The notes under the pieces: model-generated
The model's input: only the letters and a program-made list of their open reading frames with translations
What the model was told of the DNA's origin: nothing
The model's database searches: none
Program-made: the position numbers and the translations under genes
Shown: one piece after another, positions 39,854 through 48,233 of the stretch
Position numbering within the stretch: position 1 is the stretch's first letter
How the letters are laid out: every line of letters begins with the position of its first letter
Source of the DNA: Pseudomonadota bacterium
GTDB lineage: Bacteria > Pseudomonadota > Alphaproteobacteria > Acetobacterales > Acetobacteraceae
Length of the DNA stretch: 64,000 nucleotides
Reading direction: 5' to 3'
Assembly: GCA_021816925.1 (NCBI GenBank)
Contig: JAKAWQ010000007.1
Location: forward strand, 16,124-80,123

Positions 39854-40465
39854 ATGCTGGGGCGCTTCTTTGTCCTGCTGGCGAGCATCCTCTTCGGTTC
39901 TCTCGCTATCGAGACCTCCCTTTATCATTCGGCGATCGCCATCGGGCGCGATCCGGTGGCGATGGTACCGACGATCACAGCGGCCGCGGCGATGGCCGGC
40001 GGTTTTCTGCTCCTCGGCGCCGCATCGCGCGCGACGGTAACCCTGTTCGCGACGCTCTCCATCGTTGGCATCCTCGTCGGCGTCGTCGGCACCGCGATCC
40101 ATCTTGCGATCCATGCGCCGAACATCACCGCGCTGGCGAGCCAGCCGCGGGCCTGGCTCGGCAATCCACCGGCCCTCGTACCGCTTTCCTTCTCGGCCGG
40201 CGGGTGCCTCGGCCTGCTGCCGCTCGCTTGCGGGCCGCTGCGCCCGGAGCGCTCGGCCTCGTCGGCCGGCGCCATCCTGCAGGTCGTCGCCGCGCTCGCC
40301 AGCCTGCTCGCGGCGATTGCTGCCACCGATACCGCATTCGGCTTCCTCGCCCTCATGCTCGTGCTCGCCGCGATGGCGCTCGGCGGCCTCGGCTATGCGG
40401 TCGAGCTTGCCGATGCCCTGGTCCCGATGTTGCTTTCGGCGCGGAGACCACGCTTCAATCCCTGA
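39854..40465 (+). CDS. Hypothetical membrane protein
   Basis: A 203-residue, almost wholly hydrophobic protein with about six transmembrane helices. Histidines in SLYHSAIAIG and TAIHLAIHAPN lie at membrane edges and could bind haem or quinone. It starts 6 bases after the triheme cytochrome and ends just before fdhE, so it is probably cotranscribed with both. No family recognised. Confidence 0.75.
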   Translation: MLGRFFVLLASILFGSLAIETSLYHSAIAIGRDPVAMVPTITAAAAMAGGFLLLGAASRATVTLFATLSIVGILVGVVGTAIHLAIHAPNITALASQPRAWLGNPPALVPLSFSAGGCLGLLPLACGPLRPERSASSAGAILQVVAALASLLAAIAATDTAFGFLALMLVLAAMALGGLGYAVELADALVPMLLSARRPRFNP

Positions 40466-40466
40466 T

Positions 40467-41387
40467 ATGACACGCAAGGCCCCCTATTCGGGCGAACCGA
40501 CCCCGATCGGGGAGTTTGCCGAACCGAGCTTCGTTCGTCTGCCGGATCCGGCAGTCCTCTTCCGTGCGCGGGCCGCGCGCTTCGATGCACTCGCCCAAGC
40601 GCATACTCTTGCCCCCTACCTTACCTTTCTGGGCACGCTCTCGGCGATCCAGGCGCGATTGGCGGAGAGCCTTCCGGTGCCAGCGATTCCGCCTCTCGAG
40701 GATGTAGAGGGCGCCTACGGCCCAGCACAGGCGCCGGTAGAGCGCACGCGCTACGCACCCGACGAGGTCGCGCTGGCAAGCGTTGAAGCCCTGCTCGCCG
40801 CGCTCGCCGACGTGGCGATGCCGGAGGCGGCACGGCAGGCCCTATCGCGCCTTGCCGCCATGGGCGCGGCGGAGCGAGCGGCCGCCCTCGTCCGTGTGCT
40901 CGAAGAACCGGCGCCGAGCGAGGCGCTCGCCGAGCACTCCCTGCTCAGCGGCGCGCTGCAGATCGTCTTTGCCAAGATGGCCGCGGGGATGGACGCCGAT
41001 CGGCTGCAACCGGTGGCGGAAGGCACCGCCTGCCCGGTCTGCAGCAGCCCGCCGCTCGCCTCGCTCATCGTCGGCTGGCCGGGCGCGCGCAATACGCGCT
41101 ATTGCGCCTGCGGGCTTTGCGGAACCGCCTGGAACTATGTCCGCATCAAATGTACGCTCTGCGGCTCGACCAAGGGCATCGCCTATCACGGGATCGACGG
41201 CGATGCCGGAACGATCAAGGCCGAAAGTTGTGAGTCCTGCCGCCGCTACATCAAGATCCTGTATCAGCAGAAGGATCCGGCGCTCGAGCCGCTGGCCGAC
41301 GACGTTGCCTCGCTCGGACTCGATCTCCTCATGCGCGAGATCGGCTTCGCGCGCGGTGCGGTCAATCCGTTCCTGCTGGGCTACTGA
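40467..41387 (+). CDS. fdhE: Formate dehydrogenase accessory protein FdhE
   Basis: Cytoplasmic rubredoxin-like protein needed for maturation of respiratory formate dehydrogenases. The 306-residue product carries the metal-binding cysteine pairs in order: CPVCSSPPLAS, CACGLCGTAWNYVRIKC, CTLCGS and CESCRRYIKI, the FdhE pattern. The ATG at 40467 is one base after the previous stop; the frame is also open upstream but only overlaps the membrane-protein gene. It links the structural genes to selA. Confidence 0.93.
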   Translation: MTRKAPYSGEPTPIGEFAEPSFVRLPDPAVLFRARAARFDALAQAHTLAPYLTFLGTLSAIQARLAESLPVPAIPPLEDVEGAYGPAQAPVERTRYAPDEVALASVEALLAALADVAMPEAARQALSRLAAMGAAERAAALVRVLEEPAPSEALAEHSLLSGALQIVFAKMAAGMDADRLQPVAEGTACPVCSSPPLASLIVGWPGARNTRYCACGLCGTAWNYVRIKCTLCGSTKGIAYHGIDGDAGTIKAESCESCRRYIKILYQQKDPALEPLADDVASLGLDLLMREIGFARGAVNPFLLGY

Positions 41388-41402
41388 GCCGGAGATCCGC
41401 CG

Positions 41403-42809
41403 ATGAGCGCGCCCGGCGCCAACGGGCATCGCCTTCCGTCCGTGGACGCGGTCGTGAGGAGCGAGGAAGGAGCGCGTGCGGTTGTGCGCTTCGGGCACCC
41501 TGCCACCGTTGCTGCGGTGCGTGAGACGCTGGCCGAGTGGCGCGCCGCAAAGAGGGCGCCGGCGGATGCCTCTCTGCTGGCCGCCGCCGCGCTCGAGCGG
41601 CTTGCGGAAGCCGCGGCGCCGAGCCTCAGGCCTGTCTTCAATCTCACCGGCACCGTGCTGCACACCAACCTCGGCCGCGCGCCGCTTGGCCCTGCGGCAA
41701 CCACGGCGGCGGTGGCGGCGATGCGCGGGCCCGTCACGCTCGAGTTCGATCTCGCCTCCGGCGGCCGCGGCGAACGTGACGATCATGTGCGTGCATTGCT
41801 CAGCACGCTCTCCGGAACGGCGGATGCCACGGCGGTCAACAACAACGCCGCTGCGCTGCTGCTCGCGTTGAACAGCCTTGCACTCGGGCGCGAGGTGGTG
41901 GTCTCGCGCGGCGAGCTGATCGAGATCGGCGGTTCCTTCCGGCTGCCCGAGATCATGACGCGGGCGGGCGTGCACCTGATCGAGGTCGGCACGACAAACC
42001 GCACGCATCTTCGGGATTATGCGGCGGCGATCGGGCCGGCAACCGCACTCGTTTTGAAAGTGCATCCATCTAACTATCGCATCGAGGGCTTTACCGCTGC
42101 GGTGCCGGCACACGCTCTGGCTGAGCTTACGCGCGCCCGCGGCCTGCCTCTCCTGCACGATCTCGGCTCGGGCGTCCTGATCGATCTTTCGCGTTTCGGG
42201 CTGCCGCGGGAGCCCACGGTCGCCGAGGCTGTCACGCAAGGCGCAGACCTTGTCACCTTTTCCGGCGACAAGCTGCTCGGCGGGCCGCAGGCCGGATTGA
42301 TCGTCGGACGCGGCGATCTGGTGGCAGAGATCAATCGCAACCCGCTCAAGCGTGCGCTCCGGCTCGACAAGATCCGTCTGGCGGCACTCGCGGCGACGCT
42401 TGCGCTCTATCGCGACCCGGGCCGGCTGGCCGCGCGCCTGCCGGCGCTCGGCCTGCTCACGCGGCCTGAGCAGGAGATTCGTGCAGCAGCAATACGGCTT
42501 GCGCCCGTACTTCAAGCCGCGGTCGGTGCTGCGTTCTCAGTCGAGGTCGTGCCCTGCCGTAGCGAGATCGGCTCCGGCGCGCTGCCTGTGCAAACAATTC
42601 CTAGTGCCGCACTCGCGATCGCAAGCCGCCGCAGGGGTGCCGGCCGCACGCTGCTCGAGCTTGCGCGGGCACTCAGGAACCTCCCCATGCCGGTGATCGG
42701 CCGCTTCGCCGCCGGGCGCCTCCTCCTCGATCTTCGCTGCCTCGAGGACGAGCCGGGCTTCGCTGCCAATCTCGCCGGGATCGGCACGGATCCGGGAGAT
42801 GCGGCGTGA
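41403..42809 (+). CDS. selA: L-seryl-tRNA(Sec) selenium transferase
   Basis: PLP enzyme that converts seryl-tRNA(Sec) to selenocysteyl-tRNA(Sec) using selenophosphate. The 468-residue product has LPSVDAVVRSEEG at the N-terminus, NLTGTVLHTNLGRAPLG, TAVNNNAAALLLALNSLA, HPSNYRIEGFT and the PLP lysine in FSGDKLLGGPQAGLI. Length is typical. It follows fdhE by 15 bases, and its stop overlaps the selB GTG (GTGA). Confidence 0.97.
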   Translation: MSAPGANGHRLPSVDAVVRSEEGARAVVRFGHPATVAAVRETLAEWRAAKRAPADASLLAAAALERLAEAAAPSLRPVFNLTGTVLHTNLGRAPLGPAATTAAVAAMRGPVTLEFDLASGGRGERDDHVRALLSTLSGTADATAVNNNAAALLLALNSLALGREVVVSRGELIEIGGSFRLPEIMTRAGVHLIEVGTTNRTHLRDYAAAIGPATALVLKVHPSNYRIEGFTAAVPAHALAELTRARGLPLLHDLGSGVLIDLSRFGLPREPTVAEAVTQGADLVTFSGDKLLGGPQAGLIVGRGDLVAEINRNPLKRALRLDKIRLAALAATLALYRDPGRLAARLPALGLLTRPEQEIRAAAIRLAPVLQAAVGAAFSVEVVPCRSEIGSGALPVQTIPSAALAIASRRRGAGRTLLELARALRNLPMPVIGRFAAGRLLLDLRCLEDEPGFAANLAGIGTDPGDAA

Positions 42810-44815
42810 TCGTCGGCACCGCCGGCCACATCGATCACGGCAAGACCGCGCTCGTCGGCCGGCTTACCGGGGTGAACACGGATCGTCTGAAGGAGGAGAA
42901 GGAGCGCGGCATCTCGATCGATCTCGGGTTCGCCTATCTGCCCGCGCCGGATGGCAGAGTGATCGGCTTCATCGACGTGCCTGGCCACGAGCGTTTCATC
43001 CACAACATGCTGGCCGGTGCCGCCGGCATCGATTTCGTACTGCTGGTGGTGGCGGCGGACGACGGGATCATGCCGCAGACGCATGAGCATCTTGCGATCG
43101 TCGATTTGCTCGGCGTGAGCGAGGGGCTGGTCGTGCTGACAAAGCGTGACCGCGTCTCCGCCGAACAGCTCGCCGAGGTCGAGGCCGAGGTCGTGGAACG
43201 GCTGGCCGGAACCGGGCTCGCCGGCGCCGAAACGCTCGCAGTTTCCAGCACGACCGGCGAGGGGATCAACGAGCTCCGCGAGCGCCTCTTCGCGGCTGAG
43301 GCAAATTTGCGAGCCCGGGATGACACTGGCGCGTTCCGCCTCGCCGTTGATCGCCGCTTCTCTCTTCCCGGTGCCGGCACGATCGTCACCGGCACCGTAC
43401 TCTCCGGCCGGGTGGCAGTGGGAGACAAGGTGCTGGTCAGCCCCGCGGGTCTTGCGGCTCGTATCCGCACGATTCATGCCCAGAACCGGCCTGCCACAGC
43501 CGGGCGGATCGGCGAACGATGCGCGCTCAATCTCGTCGGCGAACGCATCGGCAAGGAGAGCATCCAGCGTGGCGACATGGTGCTCGATCCCTGGCTGCAC
43601 GCCCCGGCAGCGCGGATCGACACAACCCTGCACGTGCTTGCGGGCGAGGCGAGGCCGGTCGGGCAATGGATGCCGGTGCGGTTCCATCACGCGGCCGCGG
43701 AGTCCGCCGGCCGTGTCGTGCTGCTCGGTGACACGCCGATTCCGCCGGGCGGCTCGGGACTTGTGCAGCTCGTGCTCGAACGGCCGATTGCAGCGGCAGC
43801 GGGCGATCGCTTCATCCTGCGTGACACCAGCGCCACCCGCACGATCGGTGGCGGGCGGCTGGTGGATCTCCGCGCACCGGCGCGGCGGCGCCGCACGCGG
43901 GAACGGCTGGCGGCGCTTGCGGCCCTGGCAGAGGCGAGTCCGACCAAAGCGCTTGCCCGGTTGCTCGAGGGGCCGCCGTTCCATGTTGAGCTTCTGACAT
44001 TTGCCCGCGATCGCGCGCTGCCGACCAGCCAGATCAAGTCGATCTCGGAACGCCTTGACCTCATCACGCTCGCCTCCGCCGAGGCTCGCTTCGCCCTTGC
44101 TGCCGACTCCTGGAGCGGGCTTCGCCGGGATTTGCACGCCGCGCTCGACTCCTTCCACGCGGGCAATCCGGACCTGCAGGGGATGGCACGCGACCGGCTT
44201 CGCGTTTCGCTCACGCCGCGGCTGCCGCCGCCGGTCTTCGCTGCTGCCCTCGATCGGCTCGCGGGGGAGGGGGCGATCGCGCTCGAAGGCGCGTGGGTGC
44301 GGCTGCCGTCGCACCAAGCGCGCTTTTCCTCCGCGCAAGACCAGCTCTGGCGCCGCGTGCGCCCGATGCTCGAGGGCGAGGCGCGATTCCGCCCCCCGCG
44401 CGTGCGCGACATCGCAGCGCTGCTGCGCGCCACCGAAACGGAGATCCGCCGGTTGCTTCGGCTTGCCACGCGCATGGGCCGAACGGATGAGATTGCACAG
44501 GACCATTTTTTTCTCCGAGGCACGACCGCCGAGATCGTGACAATCGCCGATGAGGTTGCACGCGCGGCCCCCGGGCATGCCTTCGGCGCTGCCGATCTCA
44601 GGGACCGGCTCGGCAACGGCCGCAAGGTCGCGATCCAGATTCTTGAGTTCCTCGACCGCCACGGTGTAACCTTGCGCCGCGGCGACCTCCGCCGGATCAA
44701 CGCCCGGCGGCGCGACCTCTTCGGCGCCGCTCCTGCCGCCGGCGCGGCGCCCGGCTTGGGGAAGGGAAGCGCCCCCGGTGGGGCGTCCGGACTTCAAATC
44801 CGGGAGGGGCCGTAA
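42806..44815 (+). CDS. selB: Selenocysteine-specific elongation factor SelB
   Basis: GTPase that delivers Sec-tRNA to UGA codons marked by a SECIS hairpin. The 669-residue product begins at a GTG with [20 protein letters not shown] (G1), then [13 protein letters not shown] (G2), [12 protein letters not shown] (G3) and TKRDRV (G4). The C-terminal winged helices bind the SECIS ([19 protein letters not shown]). After RRRDLFG, the normal end, an Ala/Gly-rich tail runs into the selC tRNA gene, where the TAA at 44813-44815 lies. So the last ~18 codons are shared with the tRNA. Confidence 0.96.
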   Translation: MIVGTAGHIDHGKTALVGRLTGVNTDRLKEEKERGISIDLGFAYLPAPDGRVIGFIDVPGHERFIHNMLAGAAGIDFVLLVVAADDGIMPQTHEHLAIVDLLGVSEGLVVLTKRDRVSAEQLAEVEAEVVERLAGTGLAGAETLAVSSTTGEGINELRERLFAAEANLRARDDTGAFRLAVDRRFSLPGAGTIVTGTVLSGRVAVGDKVLVSPAGLAARIRTIHAQNRPATAGRIGERCALNLVGERIGKESIQRGDMVLDPWLHAPAARIDTTLHVLAGEARPVGQWMPVRFHHAAAESAGRVVLLGDTPIPPGGSGLVQLVLERPIAAAAGDRFILRDTSATRTIGGGRLVDLRAPARRRRTRERLAALAALAEASPTKALARLLEGPPFHVELLTFARDRALPTSQIKSISERLDLITLASAEARFALAADSWSGLRRDLHAALDSFHAGNPDLQGMARDRLRVSLTPRLPPPVFAAALDRLAGEGAIALEGAWVRLPSHQARFSSAQDQLWRRVRPMLEGEARFRPPRVRDIAALLRATETEIRRLLRLATRMGRTDEIAQDHFFLRGTTAEIVTIADEVARAAPGHAFGAADLRDRLGNGRKVAIQILEFLDRHGVTLRRGDLRRINARRRDLFGAAPAAGAAPGLGKGSAPGGASGLQIREGP

Positions 44816-44852
44816 GCCGGTCCCTGGTGGGTTCGACACCCACTCTCTTCCG
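44760..44852 (+). tRNA. selC: tRNA-Sec (anticodon UCA)
   Basis: A 93-base gene (without CCA) with the long tRNA-Sec shape. The 8-bp acceptor GGAAGGGA (44760-44767) pairs with TCTCTTCC (44844-44851); the long D stem is GCGCCCC/GGGGCGT-like; the anticodon stem CCGGA/TCCGG encloses CTTCAAA with TCA; a long variable arm contains GGGGCCG; the T arm is GTGGG-TTCGACA-CCCAC. The discriminator is G and the next bases are CCG, so CCA is not encoded. It overlaps the 3' end of selB and lies in the same island as the Sec-containing formate dehydrogenase. Confidence 0.95.
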
Positions 44853-44915
44853 CCGCCGGCCGTTCCCGCGGCATACGCAGGGGCCGCTTATCCCTTCCTT
44901 TACCACTTCCTTTCC

Positions 44916-46877
44916 ATGCTTGCAGTCGCTTGCCGATCCTCAACGGAGATCAGTCATCTGCGCACCAGCGAGATCTCCACCGTCGATGCGGCGGAACTCA
45001 CCTGCCAAGCCCTCGACCACTCGGGCAACATCGTGGTGGTCGCAAGCGTGCTCACCGATGCGCGCCTGGGGCTGGTGTTCGAGCATGTTAACAATGCGTT
45101 CACCATCGCCCTCGGCTATGCCGCCGCAGAGGTGCTTGGCCAGCCGTTCGATCTCCTGGTCGCGCCGCAGGCGAGCGAAGACGCCCTCGACGCCATCCGG
45201 CAATCGGTCGATCGGGGCCATTCCCTGCAGATCGAGTTGCTCTGCCGCCACCGCGGCGGGCAATCACGCTGGCTCGGGCTGCACTTCATGGCGCTCAAGG
45301 ATTCGCCGCTCGTCGCCCCCTGCTACGTGATCCAAGCACGGGACATCACCGAGAAGCTGCGCGAGCGCAAGGAGCAGCGCAGCGTCCAGCAACTTCTTGC
45401 CTCGGTGTTCCTGTTCGTCGATGTGCCGGTGGCGATCGTCAACGAGAGCGGCGCCGTCCGCATGGCCAATCCACCGCTTGCCGATCTGCTCGCCGTGCCA
45501 CCCGGAGCGGTCGAGGGCCGGCCCTGGACGGACTTCATCGACGCGCGCGAGCGGGACCGTGATGCCGAGGTTCGCAAACGGCACGCAGCGGGGGAGCGCC
45601 AGGGCCGGTTTGCGGTGCACCTGCTGCGCCCGGACGGCGCAATCCTGCCCGCAACCGCCGTCTCGGCCGTCGTTGATCGTCCCGGACTCGAACGGTTCCG
45701 CATCATCACGTTCCACGAGCGTCCGGGCGGCATCCGCCAGGGCTGCGCGCAAGCACACCGCCGCCGAAGCGCAGAATCTCCCGGCGAGGATAGCGCCCTG
45801 CTCGCGGCGAAGATCACCCTGACGGGACTCGACGAGGTGCGCTCCGGGCTCGGTGTACGGTGGGTGGAGCAGGCGGACCAGGCGTTCTCGGCCGCCGAGG
45901 AGGTCCTTCGTCGCCACCTCGCGGCCGACGAGAGCTTCATGCGCACGGACGATCAGGGGTTCCTGCTCCGCCTCAGGGACGAGAATGAGGAAGCGGCGTC
46001 CTATCGCACCGCCGTGATCGCGCGGGACATCCGCAGTGCGCTGATCGAGGCCGGCAGTGACGCCATCGGCGCGTCGGTGACGGCAGTCACCGCGGAACTC
46101 CCTCGCGATCCGAGGCCGGCGGGAAATCCCATCGCCCTGATGGATACGCTCGACCGGCGGCTCGCCGCGCAGCGCGGCCGGATCGAGCGGCACGCGGAGC
46201 GGGTGCTGCGGGAAGCCATGGAGCAGGCCACGGCCGTCCTGGAGCCCGTGACCGGCGCCGACCGCGGCAAGGCCGCTCCGCTCGCCTACGTGGCGCTGCC
46301 CGAGGCGGTGCACCGGCAGATCACGACGGCGAGGGTCGCCCTGCCCCCGTCGCGCCTCGAGGGTTTCGACCTCGATGCCTTCCTGCTGACGTTGGCGGCG
46401 GAGCGGATCGCCGAGAATGTGCTCGCTGGCCCTCCGCGGGTCTATCTGGTGCCGGTCGGCTTCGAGACGCTGGCCAACCGGCGGCGCGGCCGGCGCCTGC
46501 TCGACGTCTGCCGCGCGCTCGACCAGCCCGTCCAACAGCGGCTCGCCTTGATGCTGGGTGGGATACCCCCGCTTGTTCCGCAGGCGCGGATCACCGATGC
46601 CATCCAGACCGTCGCGCCCTACTGCCGGTTCGTCGGTCTCGAGATCGAGCGCCCGGAACTACCGGACTTCGACTTCGCGCACGGCGCAATTCCGGTCGTC
46701 GCGCTTCCGGCCTCCGCCATTCCCGAGGGCGCCGCAGGCCCGGGACGCGAGCTTTCCCGCCTCGTAGCCCTGCTCGGCATGTTTCGCGTGCACCTGCTCG
46801 TGCGCCGCGTCGTGCCCGGGGCGGGCGTGACCGCCGAGATCCGCCAGTGCGGCGTCGATCTCTTCTCCTGGGCGTGA
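44916..46877 (+). CDS. PAS-domain protein with degenerate C-terminal output region
   Basis: A 653-residue cytoplasmic protein. The first PAS domain (about 35-150) shows FEHVNNAFTIALGYAAAEVLGQ and CYVIQARDITEKLRERK; a second PAS-like domain (about 160-265) shows VPVAIVNESGAVRMANPPLADLL. The rest resembles an eroded GGDEF (DDQGFLLRLRDENEEAAS) followed by an EAL-like segment without recognisable catalytic residues (VYLVPVGFETLANRRRG, CRFVGLEIERPELPDFDF). The ATG at 44916 lacks a good ribosome site and the frame is open upstream through selC. A signalling or scaffold role is possible. Confidence 0.65.
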   Translation: MLAVACRSSTEISHLRTSEISTVDAAELTCQALDHSGNIVVVASVLTDARLGLVFEHVNNAFTIALGYAAAEVLGQPFDLLVAPQASEDALDAIRQSVDRGHSLQIELLCRHRGGQSRWLGLHFMALKDSPLVAPCYVIQARDITEKLRERKEQRSVQQLLASVFLFVDVPVAIVNESGAVRMANPPLADLLAVPPGAVEGRPWTDFIDARERDRDAEVRKRHAAGERQGRFAVHLLRPDGAILPATAVSAVVDRPGLERFRIITFHERPGGIRQGCAQAHRRRSAESPGEDSALLAAKITLTGLDEVRSGLGVRWVEQADQAFSAAEEVLRRHLAADESFMRTDDQGFLLRLRDENEEAASYRTAVIARDIRSALIEAGSDAIGASVTAVTAELPRDPRPAGNPIALMDTLDRRLAAQRGRIERHAERVLREAMEQATAVLEPVTGADRGKAAPLAYVALPEAVHRQITTARVALPPSRLEGFDLDAFLLTLAAERIAENVLAGPPRVYLVPVGFETLANRRRGRRLLDVCRALDQPVQQRLALMLGGIPPLVPQARITDAIQTVAPYCRFVGLEIERPELPDFDFAHGAIPVVALPASAIPEGAAGPGRELSRLVALLGMFRVHLLVRRVVPGAGVTAEIRQCGVDLFSWA

Positions 46878-46888
46878 CCCGGGAGCCG

Positions 46889-47671
46889 TCAGGCGAAAGC
46901 ATAAGCGTCCATGCGCAGGAACCCGTATTCGACCGAACTGTGCAGGCGCCTTGCCCGCGCCGTCTCGCCGGCCGCGCCGAGCGCCACATAGAGCGGCAGC
47001 AAGTGCTCCTCGGTCGGATGCTCGTCCGCCGCGTGCGGGGCGAGGCCGCGATAATCCGTGAGCGCCGGCACGTCGTGCGCACGGATATGCTCATCCATCC
47101 AATCGGAGAAGGCAGTCACGTCCGGAGTTTCCGGCGCATCGATGCCGGCGCGGCCGCGACCGAAGCGGCGGAGGTCATGGGTGAAGCTGCCGCTACCAAG
47201 GATCAGGATGCCCTGCGCGCGCAGCTCCGCCAGCGCCTGGCCGAGGGCAAGATGATGGCGAGGGCCAAGTGCGGTTTGTACCGAAAGCTGGAGCACCGGA
47301 ATCTCCGCCTCGGGATAGGCGAGAAAAAGCGGCACCCATGCGCCATGATCAAGCCCACGCCTCGGGTCGAGCCCACACGCGAAGCCGGCCTCGTCGAGGC
47401 TCGCCGCAATCTCGGAGGCGATCTCCGGCGCTCCAGGCGGACTGTAGGAAATCGCGAAAAGGGCCTGCGGAAAGCCGTAGAAATCGTGGATCGTCTCGTT
47501 GCGCGCGACGGCATTGACCATCGGCTCCGCAGTTTCCCAGTGCGCGGAGGCGACAAGGACCGCGCGCGGGCGCGGCAAGGAGCCGCCGAGCCCGGCGAGG
47601 AAGCGCCGGGCCGGCGTGTCGGTGATCGCCGTCATCGGCGAACCGTGGCTGACGAAGAGGGTGGGCATCAT
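46889..47671 (-). CDS. Extradiol ring-cleavage dioxygenase, 4,5-DOPA dioxygenase (YgiD) class
   Basis: Class III extradiol-type dioxygenase of 260 residues. Metal-binding histidines lie in LFVSHGSPMTAI (about 5-16) and VASAHWETAEP; GLDHGAWVPLFLAYPEAEIP and GSGSFTHDLRRFG are also hallmark motifs, and the C-terminus ends SSVEYGFLRMDAYAF. AGGAAAG precedes the double ATG (47671/47668). The long open frame upstream covers DoxX and is not coding there. It follows doxX by 2 bases and is divergent from a LysR regulator; YgiD-DoxX-regulator sets often respond to aromatic or quinone stress. Confidence 0.9.
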   Translation of the reverse strand: MMPTLFVSHGSPMTAITDTPARRFLAGLGGSLPRPRAVLVASAHWETAEPMVNAVARNETIHDFYGFPQALFAISYSPPGAPEIASEIAASLDEAGFACGLDPRRGLDHGAWVPLFLAYPEAEIPVLQLSVQTALGPRHHLALGQALAELRAQGILILGSGSFTHDLRRFGRGRAGIDAPETPDVTAFSDWMDEHIRAHDVPALTDYRGLAPHAADEHPTEEHLLPLYVALGAAGETARARRLHSSVEYGFLRMDAYAFA

Positions 47672-47673
47672 GG

Positions 47674-48123
47674 TCACGCTGCTTTCCTGGAGCCGGCGCC
47701 ACCTGCAAAAGAGAGCCGATCGTAGCCGGGCGTAGGAACGAGAGCGAGCGCGCCGTCCCCGAGCAGGACCTGGACGAAGAGGGTGATCGCCCAGAACAGC
47801 GGGTATTCGAACCCGCCGCCCTTGGCCGTGAAGAAGAAGCCGTTCTGCAGATGCACGAGCAGCACGGCGCCGATCAGGTCGGGGATGACCACGAGCGCGG
47901 CAAGCCGTGTCCAGACGCCGAGCACGAGCGCCACGCCCGTCACCGTCTCGAGCAGGATGACGGCGGGGCCAAGCCAGCCGGGCAGGCCGAGCGAGGCGAA
48001 GTAGTGCGCAGTGCCGGCCGGGGTAAAGACGAAGAACTTGAGTCCGGCGTGCGCGAGCAGCAGCAGGCCCATGCTCACGCGGAGAACGAGTGCGGCGTAG
48101 GGAGCGGTTCGCGAGTCGATCAT
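47674..48123 (-). CDS. DoxX family membrane protein
   Basis: Integral membrane protein of 149 residues with four helices. The family pattern is LRVSMGLLLLAHAGLKFFVF, PGWLGPAVILLETVTGVALV and LGVWTRLAALVVIPDLIGAV. DoxX relatives accompany oxidoreductases and protect against reactive electrophiles, but their activity is not established. It is the first gene of the pair with the dioxygenase, 2 bases upstream, and shares a 110-base regulatory gap with the divergent LysR gene. Confidence 0.88.
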   Translation of the reverse strand: MIDSRTAPYAALVLRVSMGLLLLAHAGLKFFVFTPAGTAHYFASLGLPGWLGPAVILLETVTGVALVLGVWTRLAALVVIPDLIGAVLLVHLQNGFFFTAKGGGFEYPLFWAITLFVQVLLGDGALALVPTPGYDRLSFAGGAGSRKAA

Positions 48124-48207
48124 CGTTGCCTCTGGAAGGTGTGGGTTTCACGCGCGAACCTGGCCATGCGCCGGTTGGCTTGCCATTCCCTCTTCTGGCA
48201 GAATGAG

Positions 48208-48223
48208 TATGCATTTCTGCATA
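48208..48223. promoter_or_regulatory. Palindrome overlapping the lysR leader, probable operator
   Basis: TATGCA (48208-48213) and TGCATA (48218-48223) form a perfect 6-bp inverted repeat separated by TTTC. It sits in the doxX-lysR gap directly before the AGGAGG of the LysR gene (48224 onward). LysR regulators usually bind such dyads next to their own divergent promoters, so autorepression plus control of doxX is likely. Confidence 0.55.
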
Positions 48224-48233
48224 GGAGGAAGCT

